The notes beneath the pieces are model-generated. The model saw only the letters and a list, made by a program, of their open reading frames with translations. It ran no database searches and had not been told where the DNA came from. The translations under genes were made by a program, and so were the position numbers. A stretch of DNA of 64,000 nt from Diaphorobacter nitroreducens (GTDB lineage: Bacteria > Pseudomonadota > Gammaproteobacteria > Burkholderiales > Burkholderiaceae_C), in the NCBI GenBank assembly GCA_003755025.1, contig RJVL01000004.1, positions 248,001-312,000 on the forward strand, given 5' to 3'. Positions 17,207 to 24,845 of the stretch are shown piece by piece; within the stretch, counting starts at the first letter, position 1, and each line of letters starts with the position of its first letter.

Positions 17207-17920
17207 ATGGCCGGCACCCCCGCACTGGAAATCCGCAATCTCGAAGCCTGGTACGGCGAGTCGCACGTGCTGCACGGCGTGGACATGGTTGTGCAGCCCG
17301 GCGAAGTGGTCACGCTGCTGGGACGCAACGGCGCGGGCCGCACCTCCACCATGCGCGCCATCATGGGCCTGACCGGCGCACGCAAGGGCTCGGTGAAGAT
17401 CCACGGCGTGGAGACCATCCACCTGCCCACGCACCGCATCGCGCACCTGGGCCTGGGCTACTGCCCCGAAGAGCGCGGCATCTTCTCCAGCCTGTCGTGC
17501 GAGGAGAACCTGATGCTGCCGCCCGTGCTCAAGACGGGCTCGCAGGGCATGTCGATCGACGAGATCTACGCCATGTTCCCCAACCTGGCCGAGCGCAAGA
17601 ACAGCCAGGGCACGCGCCTGTCGGGCGGTGAGCAGCAGATGCTGGCCGTGGCCCGCATCCTGCGCACCGGCGCCAAGCTGCTGCTGCTGGACGAAATTTC
17701 CGAAGGCCTGGCGCCCGTGATCGTGCAGGCGCTGGCACGCATGATCATCACGCTGCGCGAGAAGGGCTACACGGTGGTGATGGTGGAGCAGAACTTCCGC
17801 TTCGCCGCGCCGCTGGCCGACCGCTTCTACGTCATGGAGCACGGCCAGATCGCCCTGCAGTTTGGCGCCGACGAGCTGGAGGCCAAGATGCCCGTGCTCA
17901 ACCAGTTGCTGGGCGTCTGA
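17207..17920 (+). CDS. HAAT-family ABC importer ATP-binding protein (LivF type) with altered Walker A
   Basis: A 237-residue ATPase that would pair with the LivG-type protein. The signature LSGGEQQMLAVARIL, Walker B LLLLDEISEGLAP and switch His region MVEQNF are normal for LivF. The Walker A reads GRNGAGRTS: residue 45 is Arg where the family normally has the catalytic Lys. The same region is otherwise fully conserved, so this is unlikely to be a sequencing error or decay. The partner at 16399 keeps its Lys, so one regular ATP site per dimer remains. Confidence 0.85.
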   Translation: MAGTPALEIRNLEAWYGESHVLHGVDMVVQPGEVVTLLGRNGAGRTSTMRAIMGLTGARKGSVKIHGVETIHLPTHRIAHLGLGYCPEERGIFSSLSCEENLMLPPVLKTGSQGMSIDEIYAMFPNLAERKNSQGTRLSGGEQQMLAVARILRTGAKLLLLDEISEGLAPVIVQALARMIITLREKGYTVVMVEQNFRFAAPLADRFYVMEHGQIALQFGADELEAKMPVLNQLLGV

Positions 17921-17964
17921 CCGACCCCTTTCCCATTCGTTTCGCACCCACCAAGGAGACAACA

Positions 17965-19167
17965 ATGCAAAAGACACTCAAGACACTGGTCGCAGTGATG
18001 GGGGCCGCCGGCCTGGCGGTATCTGCCATGCAGGCCCATGCGCAGGACAAGGTGAAGATCGGCTTCATCACCGACATGTCCAGCCTCTACGCCGACGTGG
18101 AAGGCAAAAACGGTGCTCTGGCCATCCAGATGGCCATCGACGACTTCGGCGGCAAGGTGCTGGGCAAGCCCATCGAACTGCTCTCCGCCGACCACCAGAA
18201 CAAGGCCGACATCGCTGCCAGCAAGGCACGCGAGTGGATCGACACGCAGAACCTGACGATGCTGTTCGGTGGCACCAACTCCGGCACCGCCCTGGCCATG
18301 GCCAAGGTGGCCGAAGAGAAAAAGCGCGTGTACTTCAACAGCGGCGCTGGCTCCTCCGCGCTGACCAACGACCAGTGCACGCCCTACACCGTGCACTACG
18401 CCTACGACACTGTGGCTCTGGCCAAGGGCACGGGCGGCGCCGTGGTGAAGCAGGGCGGCAAGGACTGGTTCTTCCTGACGGCCGACTACGCCTTCGGCCA
18501 GGCGCTGGAGAACGACACCGCCAAGGTGGTCAAGGAAAACGGCGGCCGCGTGGTGGGCAACGTGAAGCACCCGCTGAACGCGTCCGACTTCTCCTCCTTC
18601 CTGCTGCAGGCACAAAACTCCAAGGCGCAGATCCTGGGCCTGGCCAACGCTGGCGGCGACACCATCAACGCCATCAAGGCAGCCAAGGAATTCGGCATCA
18701 ACAAGAACATGAAGCTGGCCGGCCTGCTGGTGTTCCTGACCGACATCCACAGCTTGGGCCTGCGCAACACCGAAGGCCTGCTGCTGACCACCAGCTGGGA
18801 CTGGAACCTGAACGACAAGACGCGCGAGTTCGGCAAGAAGTTCTTCGCCAAGACCAAGCGCATGCCCACGGACATCCACGCGGCCGACTACTCCGCCACC
18901 ATGAACTACCTGAAGGCCGTGCAAGCCGCCGGCACTACCGATGCCGACAAGGTCATGGAGAAGCTCAAGTCCACGCCGATCGACGACTTCTACGCCAAGG
19001 GCACGATCCGCGCCGACGGCCGCTTCGTGCACGACATGTACCTCATGCAGGTGAAGTCGCCCTCCGAATCCAAGGAACCCTGGGACTACTACAAGGTCGT
19101 GGCCAAGCTGCCCGGCGACCAGGTGTTCACCACCAAGGCCGAGAGCAAGTGCGCCCTGTGGAAGTGA
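17965..19167 (+). CDS. HAAT-family periplasmic binding protein, first copy
   Basis: A 400-residue type-I periplasmic receptor with a Sec signal cleaved near AHAQDKVKIG. The mature start KVKIGFITDMSSLYADVEG and the segments LFGGTNSGTALAMAK and ADYAFGQALEND mark the LivK/HAAT group. AAGGAG lies before the ATG. The ligand is not evident; related receptors take branched amino acids, amides or aromatic acids. It is followed by a close paralogue; by eye about four of five residues are identical, with the clearest differences near residues 330-350 (LKSTPIDDFYAKG here). Confidence 0.85.
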   Translation: MQKTLKTLVAVMGAAGLAVSAMQAHAQDKVKIGFITDMSSLYADVEGKNGALAIQMAIDDFGGKVLGKPIELLSADHQNKADIAASKAREWIDTQNLTMLFGGTNSGTALAMAKVAEEKKRVYFNSGAGSSALTNDQCTPYTVHYAYDTVALAKGTGGAVVKQGGKDWFFLTADYAFGQALENDTAKVVKENGGRVVGNVKHPLNASDFSSFLLQAQNSKAQILGLANAGGDTINAIKAAKEFGINKNMKLAGLLVFLTDIHSLGLRNTEGLLLTTSWDWNLNDKTREFGKKFFAKTKRMPTDIHAADYSATMNYLKAVQAAGTTDADKVMEKLKSTPIDDFYAKGTIRADGRFVHDMYLMQVKSPSESKEPWDYYKVVAKLPGDQVFTTKAESKCALWK

Positions 19168-19180
19168 GTTGAGCCACGGC

Positions 19181-19197
19181 CCCGGGCACTGCCCGGG
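19181..19197 (+). terminator. Hairpin between the two HAAT binding-protein genes
   Basis: CCCGGGCA-C-TGCCCGGG, an 8-bp stem 13 bp after the first gene's stop. There is no T-run, so it may act as an mRNA-stabilising or attenuating hairpin that sets the ratio of binding protein to later genes. Confidence 0.5.
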
Positions 19198-19250
19198 ACC
19201 GCGCGCGTCGACGTTGCAAACCAAAGCATGAAAGACAAAGGAGACACCAC

Positions 19251-20447
19251 ATGAAAGCGAAGCTCACGACATTGGCGTTCGTGCTCGGGGCCGCAGGGCT
19301 CATGGCGTCGACCGCGCACGCGCAGGACAAGGTCAAGATCGGCTTCATCACCGACATGTCCAGCCTCTACGCCGACGTGGAAGGCAAGAACGGTGGCGTG
19401 GCCATCCAGATGGCCATCGACGACTTTGGCGGCAAGGTGCTGGGCAAACCCATCGAGCTGCTGACGGCCGACCACCAGAACAAGGCTGACATTGCTGCCA
19501 GCAAGGCACGCGAGTGGATTGACACCCAGGGCCTGACCATGATCTTCAGCGGCACCAACTCCGGCACTGCGCTGGCGCTGGCCAAGATCGCCGAAGAGAA
19601 AAAGCGCGTGATGATCAACAACGGCGCGGCTTCTTCTGCGCTGACCAACGACCAGTGCACGCCCTACACCGTGCACTACGCCTACGACACCGTGGCCCTG
19701 GCCAAGGGCACGGGCGGTGCCATCGTCGATGGCGGCGGCAAGAGCTGGTTCTTTCTGACGGCGGACTATGCCTTCGGCCATGCCCTGGAGGCTGACACCT
19801 CCAAGGTCGTGAAGGACAAGGGCGGCACGGTGGTGGGCGCGGTGCGCCACCCGCTGAATGCGTCCGACTTCTCGTCCTTCCTGCTGCAGGCGCAGAACTC
19901 CAAGGCGCAGATCCTGGGCCTGGCCAATGCCGGCGGCGACACCATCAACTCGATCAAGGCGGCCAAGGAATTCGGCATCGGCAACAGCATGAAGCTGGCA
20001 GGCCTGCTGATCTTCTTCAGCGACGTGCACAGCCTGGGCCTACGCAATACCGAAGGCCTGCAGTTCACCACCAGCTGGTACTGGGACCTGAACGACGAGA
20101 CGCGTAAGTTCGCCGACAAGTTCATGGCCAAGACCAAGCGCCGCCCCACCGAGATCCAGGCTGCCGACTACTCGGCCACGATGAACTACCTGAAGGCCGT
20201 CGAGGCCGCCAAGACCACCGACGCCGACAAGGTGATGGAGGCCTGGCGCGCCATGAAGATGAACGACTTCTTCGGTTCCGGCTACCTGCGTGCCGACGGC
20301 CGCTACGTGCACGACATGTACCTCATGCAGGTGAAGTCGCCGTCCGAGTCCAAGGGCACCTGGGACTACTACAAGCTCATCAAGAAACTGCCGGGTGAAC
20401 AGGTGTTCACCACCAAGGCCGAGAGCAAGTGCGCCCTCTGGAAGTGA
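19251..20447 (+). CDS. HAAT-family periplasmic binding protein, second copy
   Basis: A 398-residue paralogue of the protein at 17965-19167, arranged head to tail in the same operon, with its own Sec signal (TAHAQDKVKIG) and an AAGGAG before the ATG. Ligand-domain substitutions include FSGTNSGTALALAK for FGGTNSGTALAMAK and WRAMKMNDFFGSG for LKSTPIDDFYAKG. The C-terminal FTTKAESKCALWK is identical in both. The pair arose by tandem duplication and may bind different ligands that share one permease. Confidence 0.85.
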   Translation: MKAKLTTLAFVLGAAGLMASTAHAQDKVKIGFITDMSSLYADVEGKNGGVAIQMAIDDFGGKVLGKPIELLTADHQNKADIAASKAREWIDTQGLTMIFSGTNSGTALALAKIAEEKKRVMINNGAASSALTNDQCTPYTVHYAYDTVALAKGTGGAIVDGGGKSWFFLTADYAFGHALEADTSKVVKDKGGTVVGAVRHPLNASDFSSFLLQAQNSKAQILGLANAGGDTINSIKAAKEFGIGNSMKLAGLLIFFSDVHSLGLRNTEGLQFTTSWYWDLNDETRKFADKFMAKTKRRPTEIQAADYSATMNYLKAVEAAKTTDADKVMEAWRAMKMNDFFGSGYLRADGRYVHDMYLMQVKSPSESKGTWDYYKLIKKLPGEQVFTTKAESKCALWK

Positions 20448-20495
20448 TCGCGCTGCTCTCCTGATCCGACTCCCCTACATCAGCGTTCAGTTCCC

Positions 20496-21380
20496 ATGGA
20501 AATTTTTGGTGTTTCATTGCCGGCCATGCTGAGTCAGCTCCTCCTGGGGCTGGTCAATGGCTCGTTCTACGCGATCCTCAGTTTGGGGCTGGCCGTCATC
20601 TTCGGCCTGCTCAACGTGATCAACTTCGCGCACGGTGCGCTGTTCATGCTGGGGGCGCTGATCACCTGGATGGCCATGAACTATTTCGGCGTCAACTACT
20701 GGGTGATGCTGATTTGTGCTCCGCTGATCGTAGGGGTGATCGGTGTGGTGATCGAGCGGCTCCTGCTGCGCTGGATCTACAAGCTCGACCACCTGTACGG
20801 CCTGCTGCTCACGCTGGGCCTCACGCTGATGATCGAGGGCGTTTTCCGCTCCATCTACGGCGTCTCCGGCCTGGGCTACGACACGCCCGAGCTGCTGGAG
20901 GGCGCGACCAACCTCGGCTTCATGATCCTGCCCAACTACCGCGCCTGGGTGGTGGTGGCCTCCATCGTGGTGTGCATCGCCACCTGGTACGTGATCGAGA
21001 AGACCAAGCTGGGCGCCTACCTGCGCGCCGGCACCGAGAACCCCCGTCTGGTGGAAGCCTTCGGCGTCAACGTGCCCGTCATGGTGACGCTGACCTACGC
21101 CTTCGGCGCGGCGCTCGCGGCCTTCGCCGGCGTGCTGGCGGCGCCCGTGTACCAGGTCACGCCGCTGATGGGCCAGAACCTCATCATCGTCGTGTTCGCG
21201 GTGGTGGTGATCGGCGGCATGGGCTCCATCATGGGCTCCATCCTCACCGGCCTGGGCCTGGGCGTGATCGAGGGCTTCACCAAGGTGTTCTACCCCGAAG
21301 CCTCGTCCACCGTCGTGTTCGTCATCATGGCCATCGTCCTGCTCATCCGCCCCGCCGGCCTGTTCGGCAAAGAGAAGTAA
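20496..21380 (+). CDS. HAAT-family ABC permease (LivH type)
   Basis: A 294-residue inner-membrane permease with eight or so hydrophobic segments. The family core is seen as GLVNGSFYAILSLGLAVIFG, NVINFAHGALFMLGA, and the ATPase-contact region RAGTENPRLVEAFGVNV, then GGMGSIMGSILTGLGLGVIEG. It forms the channel together with the LivM-type protein that starts 18 bp downstream. Confidence 0.88.
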   Translation: MEIFGVSLPAMLSQLLLGLVNGSFYAILSLGLAVIFGLLNVINFAHGALFMLGALITWMAMNYFGVNYWVMLICAPLIVGVIGVVIERLLLRWIYKLDHLYGLLLTLGLTLMIEGVFRSIYGVSGLGYDTPELLEGATNLGFMILPNYRAWVVVASIVVCIATWYVIEKTKLGAYLRAGTENPRLVEAFGVNVPVMVTLTYAFGAALAAFAGVLAAPVYQVTPLMGQNLIIVVFAVVVIGGMGSIMGSILTGLGLGVIEGFTKVFYPEASSTVVFVIMAIVLLIRPAGLFGKEK

Positions 21381-21398
21381 GCCAACGGGGTGAACCAC

Positions 21399-22400
21399 AT
21401 GAACGTCAATAAATTCGCTCCCATTGGCTACGGCCTGCTGCTGCTCGGCCTGATCGTCGCGCCCTTCCTTGGCGCCTACCCGGTGTTCGTGATGAAGCTG
21501 CTGTGCTTCGCGCTGTTCGCCTCGGCCTTCAACCTGCTGCTGGGCTACACGGGCCTGCTGTCCTTCGGCCATGCCGCGTTCCTGGGCGGCGCGGCCTACG
21601 TGACGGGCCATGCCGTGAAGGTGTGGGGCGCCACGCCCGAGCTCGGCCTGCTGGCCGGCCTGCTGGCCGGCGCGCTGCTGGGGCTGGTGATGGGCTTCTT
21701 CGCCATTCGCCGCCAGGGCATCTACGCCACCATGATCACGCTGGCCCTGGCACAGATGCTGTTCTTCGCGGCGCTGCAGGCGCCCTTTACGGGCGGCGAG
21801 GACGGCCTGCAGGGCGTGCCGCGCGGCAAGCTGTTCGGCGTGCTCGACCTGTCCAGCGACCTGACCATGTACTACGTGTGCCTGATCGTGGTGGTGGTGG
21901 CCTTCCTGCTGATCGTGCGCACCATCCACTCGCCGTTCGGGCAGGTGCTCAAGGGCATCAAGGAAAACGAACCGCGCGCCATCTCGCTGGGCTACGACAC
22001 CAACCGCTTCAAGCTGCTGGCCTTCGTGATCTCGGCCGCCATTGCGGGTCTGGCCGGCGCGCTCAAGACCCTGGTGCTGGGCTTCGCCACGCTGTCCGAC
22101 GTGCACTGGAGCGCCTCCGGCCACGTGGTTCTGATGACGCTGGTGGGGGGCCTGGGCACGCTGAGCGGCCCGCTGGTGGGCTCGGCCGTGGTGGTGCTGC
22201 TGGAGAACAAGATCGGCGAGCTGGGCACGCTGCTTGCGCAGCTCACGACCATCGACTGGTTCAACACCCTGGGCGAGTCGGTGACCATCGTCACGGGCCT
22301 GATCTTCGTGGTCTGCGTGCTGGCCTTCCGCCGCGGCATCATGGGCGAGATCATCGCCTGGCTGGAGCGCCGCCGCACAGGGGGCAGCGGCAGCCACTGA
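21399..22400 (+). CDS. HAAT-family ABC permease (LivM type)
   Basis: A 333-residue permease partner. It shows LLGYTGLLSFGHAAFLGGAAY in the first helices, GIYATMITLALAQM, and the contact loop LKGIKENEPRAISLGYDTNRFK. A GTG at 21390 is in frame, but the ATG at 21399 follows a GGGGTGA and is preferred. It is the last gene of the operon; a paired-repeat hairpin follows at 22495-22578. Confidence 0.88.
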   Translation: MNVNKFAPIGYGLLLLGLIVAPFLGAYPVFVMKLLCFALFASAFNLLLGYTGLLSFGHAAFLGGAAYVTGHAVKVWGATPELGLLAGLLAGALLGLVMGFFAIRRQGIYATMITLALAQMLFFAALQAPFTGGEDGLQGVPRGKLFGVLDLSSDLTMYYVCLIVVVVAFLLIVRTIHSPFGQVLKGIKENEPRAISLGYDTNRFKLLAFVISAAIAGLAGALKTLVLGFATLSDVHWSASGHVVLMTLVGGLGTLSGPLVGSAVVVLLENKIGELGTLLAQLTTIDWFNTLGESVTIVTGLIFVVCVLAFRRGIMGEIIAWLERRRTGGSGSH

Positions 22401-22486
22401 CGCCCTCGTCACCGCATGCCGGCTGGGCCAAGCCCCCAGGCCGGCGGCACCCTCGGCCATGCGCGGCAACCGCCCTGCATGGCCGC

Positions 22487-22579
22487 TTTGTTTTTGATAG
22501 CTGGCGGCGCTTGTTGTATCTAGGTTTTAGATACAAACCGGGTGGAAATACCCAAAAACAAAGCGCTGGCAGCTATCAC
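22487..22579. repeat. Face-to-face pair of dispersed repeats (copy 5), three-way-junction fold
   Basis: Left arm TGATAGCTGGCGGCGCTTGTT (22495-22515) pairs with right arm AACAAAGCGCTGGCAGCTATCA (22557-22578). The sequence between forms two more hairpins: GTATCTA/TAGATAC (22516-22534) and GGGT/ACCC (22540-22553). The locus lies between convergent genes, so the RNA could end transcripts from both sides. Confidence 0.75.
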
Positions 22580-22602
22580 ATGCATAGCGACGGGCCGCGC
22601 CG

Positions 22603-23745
22603 TCAGCCCAGCCGCAGGCGCTGCGCATAGCCCGTCATTTCCAGATAGCCGCGCCCCACCTCGGGGCCGGCCGGTTCGCCCGCATCGCCCCGCGCCCGCG
22701 CTGCATGCAGCGTGCACAGCCCTTCCCAGTAGATCGCGCCGGTGGAGCCGCGGCTGTCCAGCTCCTGCGCGTCCAGCAGCGCACGCACGATGAAGCCGCC
22801 CGCAGGCGTGTCCACGCGCCACTGCACCGGGTAGCGCACGCCGCTGGCCGGGCTGTGCCAGTGGCGCAGCGGGGAGAACACCACGGCCTCGGATGCGAAC
22901 ACCTGCGCGGCGTCCGCTCCTGCGGGCCGCCAGGAACCCCCGGTCCAGAGCGTGCTGCCGTCGGCGCGCCGCAGGCGGAACGCGGTGAGTGCGGCGCCGT
23001 CGTGCAGGTTCATGCCGATCCAGTCCCAGCCCACGGCCTCGGGGTGCATCAGCGCCTCGCTCCACTCATGGTCCATCCAGGCGCGGTTGGCGGGCGCGGC
23101 CAGTGGTTGCACCGGCATGCGCCGGCCCGCGAGGGTGATGGCGCCCGTCACGACCAACTGGGGCTGGCTGTAGTAGTAGCTGGCCTGCGCCGCGTCGGGC
23201 CCCTTGCGCGACAGGCCGGCCTGGCCCTGCAGCAGCACGGGCTGGGTGCTGGCGCAGTCCAGCTCCAGCGCAAATCCTTCTGCCTGCGCGCGCACCTCGT
23301 AGCGGCTGCCGCCCGGCGCGCTGCTGGCATGGCGCGTGAGCGACCAGTCGCGCAGGCGCACCTGCGTGTCGCCTTCCAGCGCCTCGGCAATGCCGAAGCC
23401 CGCGCGGGCAATGCGCTGGTCGTGCAATTGGCGACGGCCTTGCACGTCGGTCAGCGCCGCGTGCGCAAACACGAGCTGGCGCGCGGCGAAGGCGGACTGC
23501 ATGCCCTGCGTGGCATCCACGCGCGTGCGAAAGAAGGTGATCTGAAAGCCCCACAGCCGCTCGTCGGCCTGCGCATGGCCGGTGATGTACCACCACTCGG
23601 TGCGCAGATCGGGGTGGCTGCCGTGGTCGCGCGGGAAGGCCAGCGTGCGCGGCGCCAGGGCCCAGGCGGGAGCAGCCCAGCCGCAGGCAGCACTGCCCAG
23701 CGCGCCCTGGGCCGCGAATGCCAGCAGCGCGCGGCGTCCGACCAT
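22603..23745 (-). CDS. Secreted lipocalin-like (carotenoid 1,2-hydratase/AttH-type) protein
   Basis: A 380-residue exported protein. The signal region [20 protein letters not shown] is followed by FPRDHGSHPDLRTEWWYITG, the hallmark of the CrtC/AttH lipocalin-like family, then WGFQITFFRTR and AWMDHEWSEALM. In the family this fold sits in the periplasm or outer membrane and is often encoded beside a LolD/FtsX exporter, as here two genes upstream on the same strand. The start overlaps the stop of the PLP enzyme gene (TGATG). A carotenoid role is unlikely because no carotenoid genes are near. Confidence 0.8.
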   Translation of the reverse strand: MVGRRALLAFAAQGALGSAACGWAAPAWALAPRTLAFPRDHGSHPDLRTEWWYITGHAQADERLWGFQITFFRTRVDATQGMQSAFAARQLVFAHAALTDVQGRRQLHDQRIARAGFGIAEALEGDTQVRLRDWSLTRHASSAPGGSRYEVRAQAEGFALELDCASTQPVLLQGQAGLSRKGPDAAQASYYYSQPQLVVTGAITLAGRRMPVQPLAAPANRAWMDHEWSEALMHPEAVGWDWIGMNLHDGAALTAFRLRRADGSTLWTGGSWRPAGADAAQVFASEAVVFSPLRHWHSPASGVRYPVQWRVDTPAGGFIVRALLDAQELDSRGSTGAIYWEGLCTLHAARARGDAGEPAGPEVGRGYLEMTGYAQRLRLG

Positions 23746-24836
23746 CAGGCCAGCAGCGCCTGCAGCCGCCCGTGCGCGGCCGCGCAGTCGCCCAGGCAGC
23801 GCTGCACCCAGGCGTCGTCGTGGTAGGTCGGCAGGTAGCGCTCGCCCGCGTCGCACAGCAGCGAGAGGATCGACCCCTGCTGCCCCTGCGTGCGCATCTC
23901 CTGCGCCAGCCGCAGCATGGCGACGAAGTTGGTGCCCGTGGACGGGCCGACGCGCCGCCCCAGCAGGGTGGACAGCGCGCGCATGGCGGCGACGGAGTCG
24001 TCGTCGGCCACTTCTTCCATGCGGTTCACCAGCGTGCGGATGAAGCTCGGCTCCACGCGCGGGCGGCCAATGCCTTCGATGCGCGAGCCCGGCGCGGTGA
24101 GCGTGGCATCGCCCGTGCGGTGGTAGGCGCTGAACACCGAGCCCGCCGGGTCGGCCACGCACACTTGCGTGGCATGCCGCTGGTAGCGCACATAGCGGCC
24201 AATCGTCGCACTCGTGCCGCCCGTGCCCGCACCCACCACGATCCAGCGCGGCACTGGGTGGCGCTCGCGCTGCATCTGGGTGAACATGCTCTCGGCGATG
24301 TTGTTGTTGCCGCGCCAGTCGGTGGCGCGCTCGGCGTAGGTGAACTGGTCCATGTAGTGGCCGCCGGTGTCGGCGGCGATGGCGCGCGCCGCGTCGTACA
24401 CGTCGCCCGCACGCTCCACGAAGTGGCAGCGTCCGCCGTAGAACTCGATCAGCGCGATCTTCTCGGCGGAGGTGCTGCGCGGCATCACCGCCACGAAGGG
24501 CAGGCCCAGCAGCCGCGCGAAATACGCCTCGCTCACGGCGGTGGAGCCGCTCGATGCCTCCACGATGGTGGAACCCTCGCGCACCCAGCCATTGCACAGC
24601 GCATACAGGAACAATGAGCGCGCCAACCGGTGCTTGAGGCTGCCCGTGGGATGGGTGGATTCGTCCTTCAAATACAGGTCGATGCCGGCGCCGGCGAACG
24701 CCGGCAGCGGCAGCGGGATCAGGTGGGTGTCGGCGCTGCGCTGGTAGTCGGCCTCGATGCGGGCGATGGCCTCGTGCAGCCAGCCGCTGCCGGCCGCCGG
24801 GGCGGAAAGAGAGGAGGGGGACAGCATGGCCCGCAT
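23745..24836 (-). CDS. PLP-dependent cysteine synthase-fold enzyme (Cds1-like)
   Basis: A 363-residue fold-type II PLP enzyme. The PLP lysine lies in [12 protein letters not shown], the substrate loop in [17 protein letters not shown], and the phosphate-binding glycines in [14 protein letters not shown]. The overall pattern is that of Cds1, which degrades L-cysteine to H2S, pyruvate and ammonia, rather than CysK or CysM. It is between the FtsX-like gene (ends 24846) and the lipocalin-like gene, all on one strand. ATGs at 24836 and 24827 are both possible starts. Whether it degrades or makes cysteine cannot be told from sequence. Confidence 0.8.
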   Translation of the reverse strand: MRAMLSPSSLSAPAAGSGWLHEAIARIEADYQRSADTHLIPLPLPAFAGAGIDLYLKDESTHPTGSLKHRLARSLFLYALCNGWVREGSTIVEASSGSTAVSEAYFARLLGLPFVAVMPRSTSAEKIALIEFYGGRCHFVERAGDVYDAARAIAADTGGHYMDQFTYAERATDWRGNNNIAESMFTQMQRERHPVPRWIVVGAGTGGTSATIGRYVRYQRHATQVCVADPAGSVFSAYHRTGDATLTAPGSRIEGIGRPRVEPSFIRTLVNRMEEVADDDSVAAMRALSTLLGRRVGPSTGTNFVAMLRLAQEMRTQGQQGSILSLLCDAGERYLPTYHDDAWVQRCLGDCAAAHGRLQALLA

Positions 24837-24845
24837 TGTCGGCGA

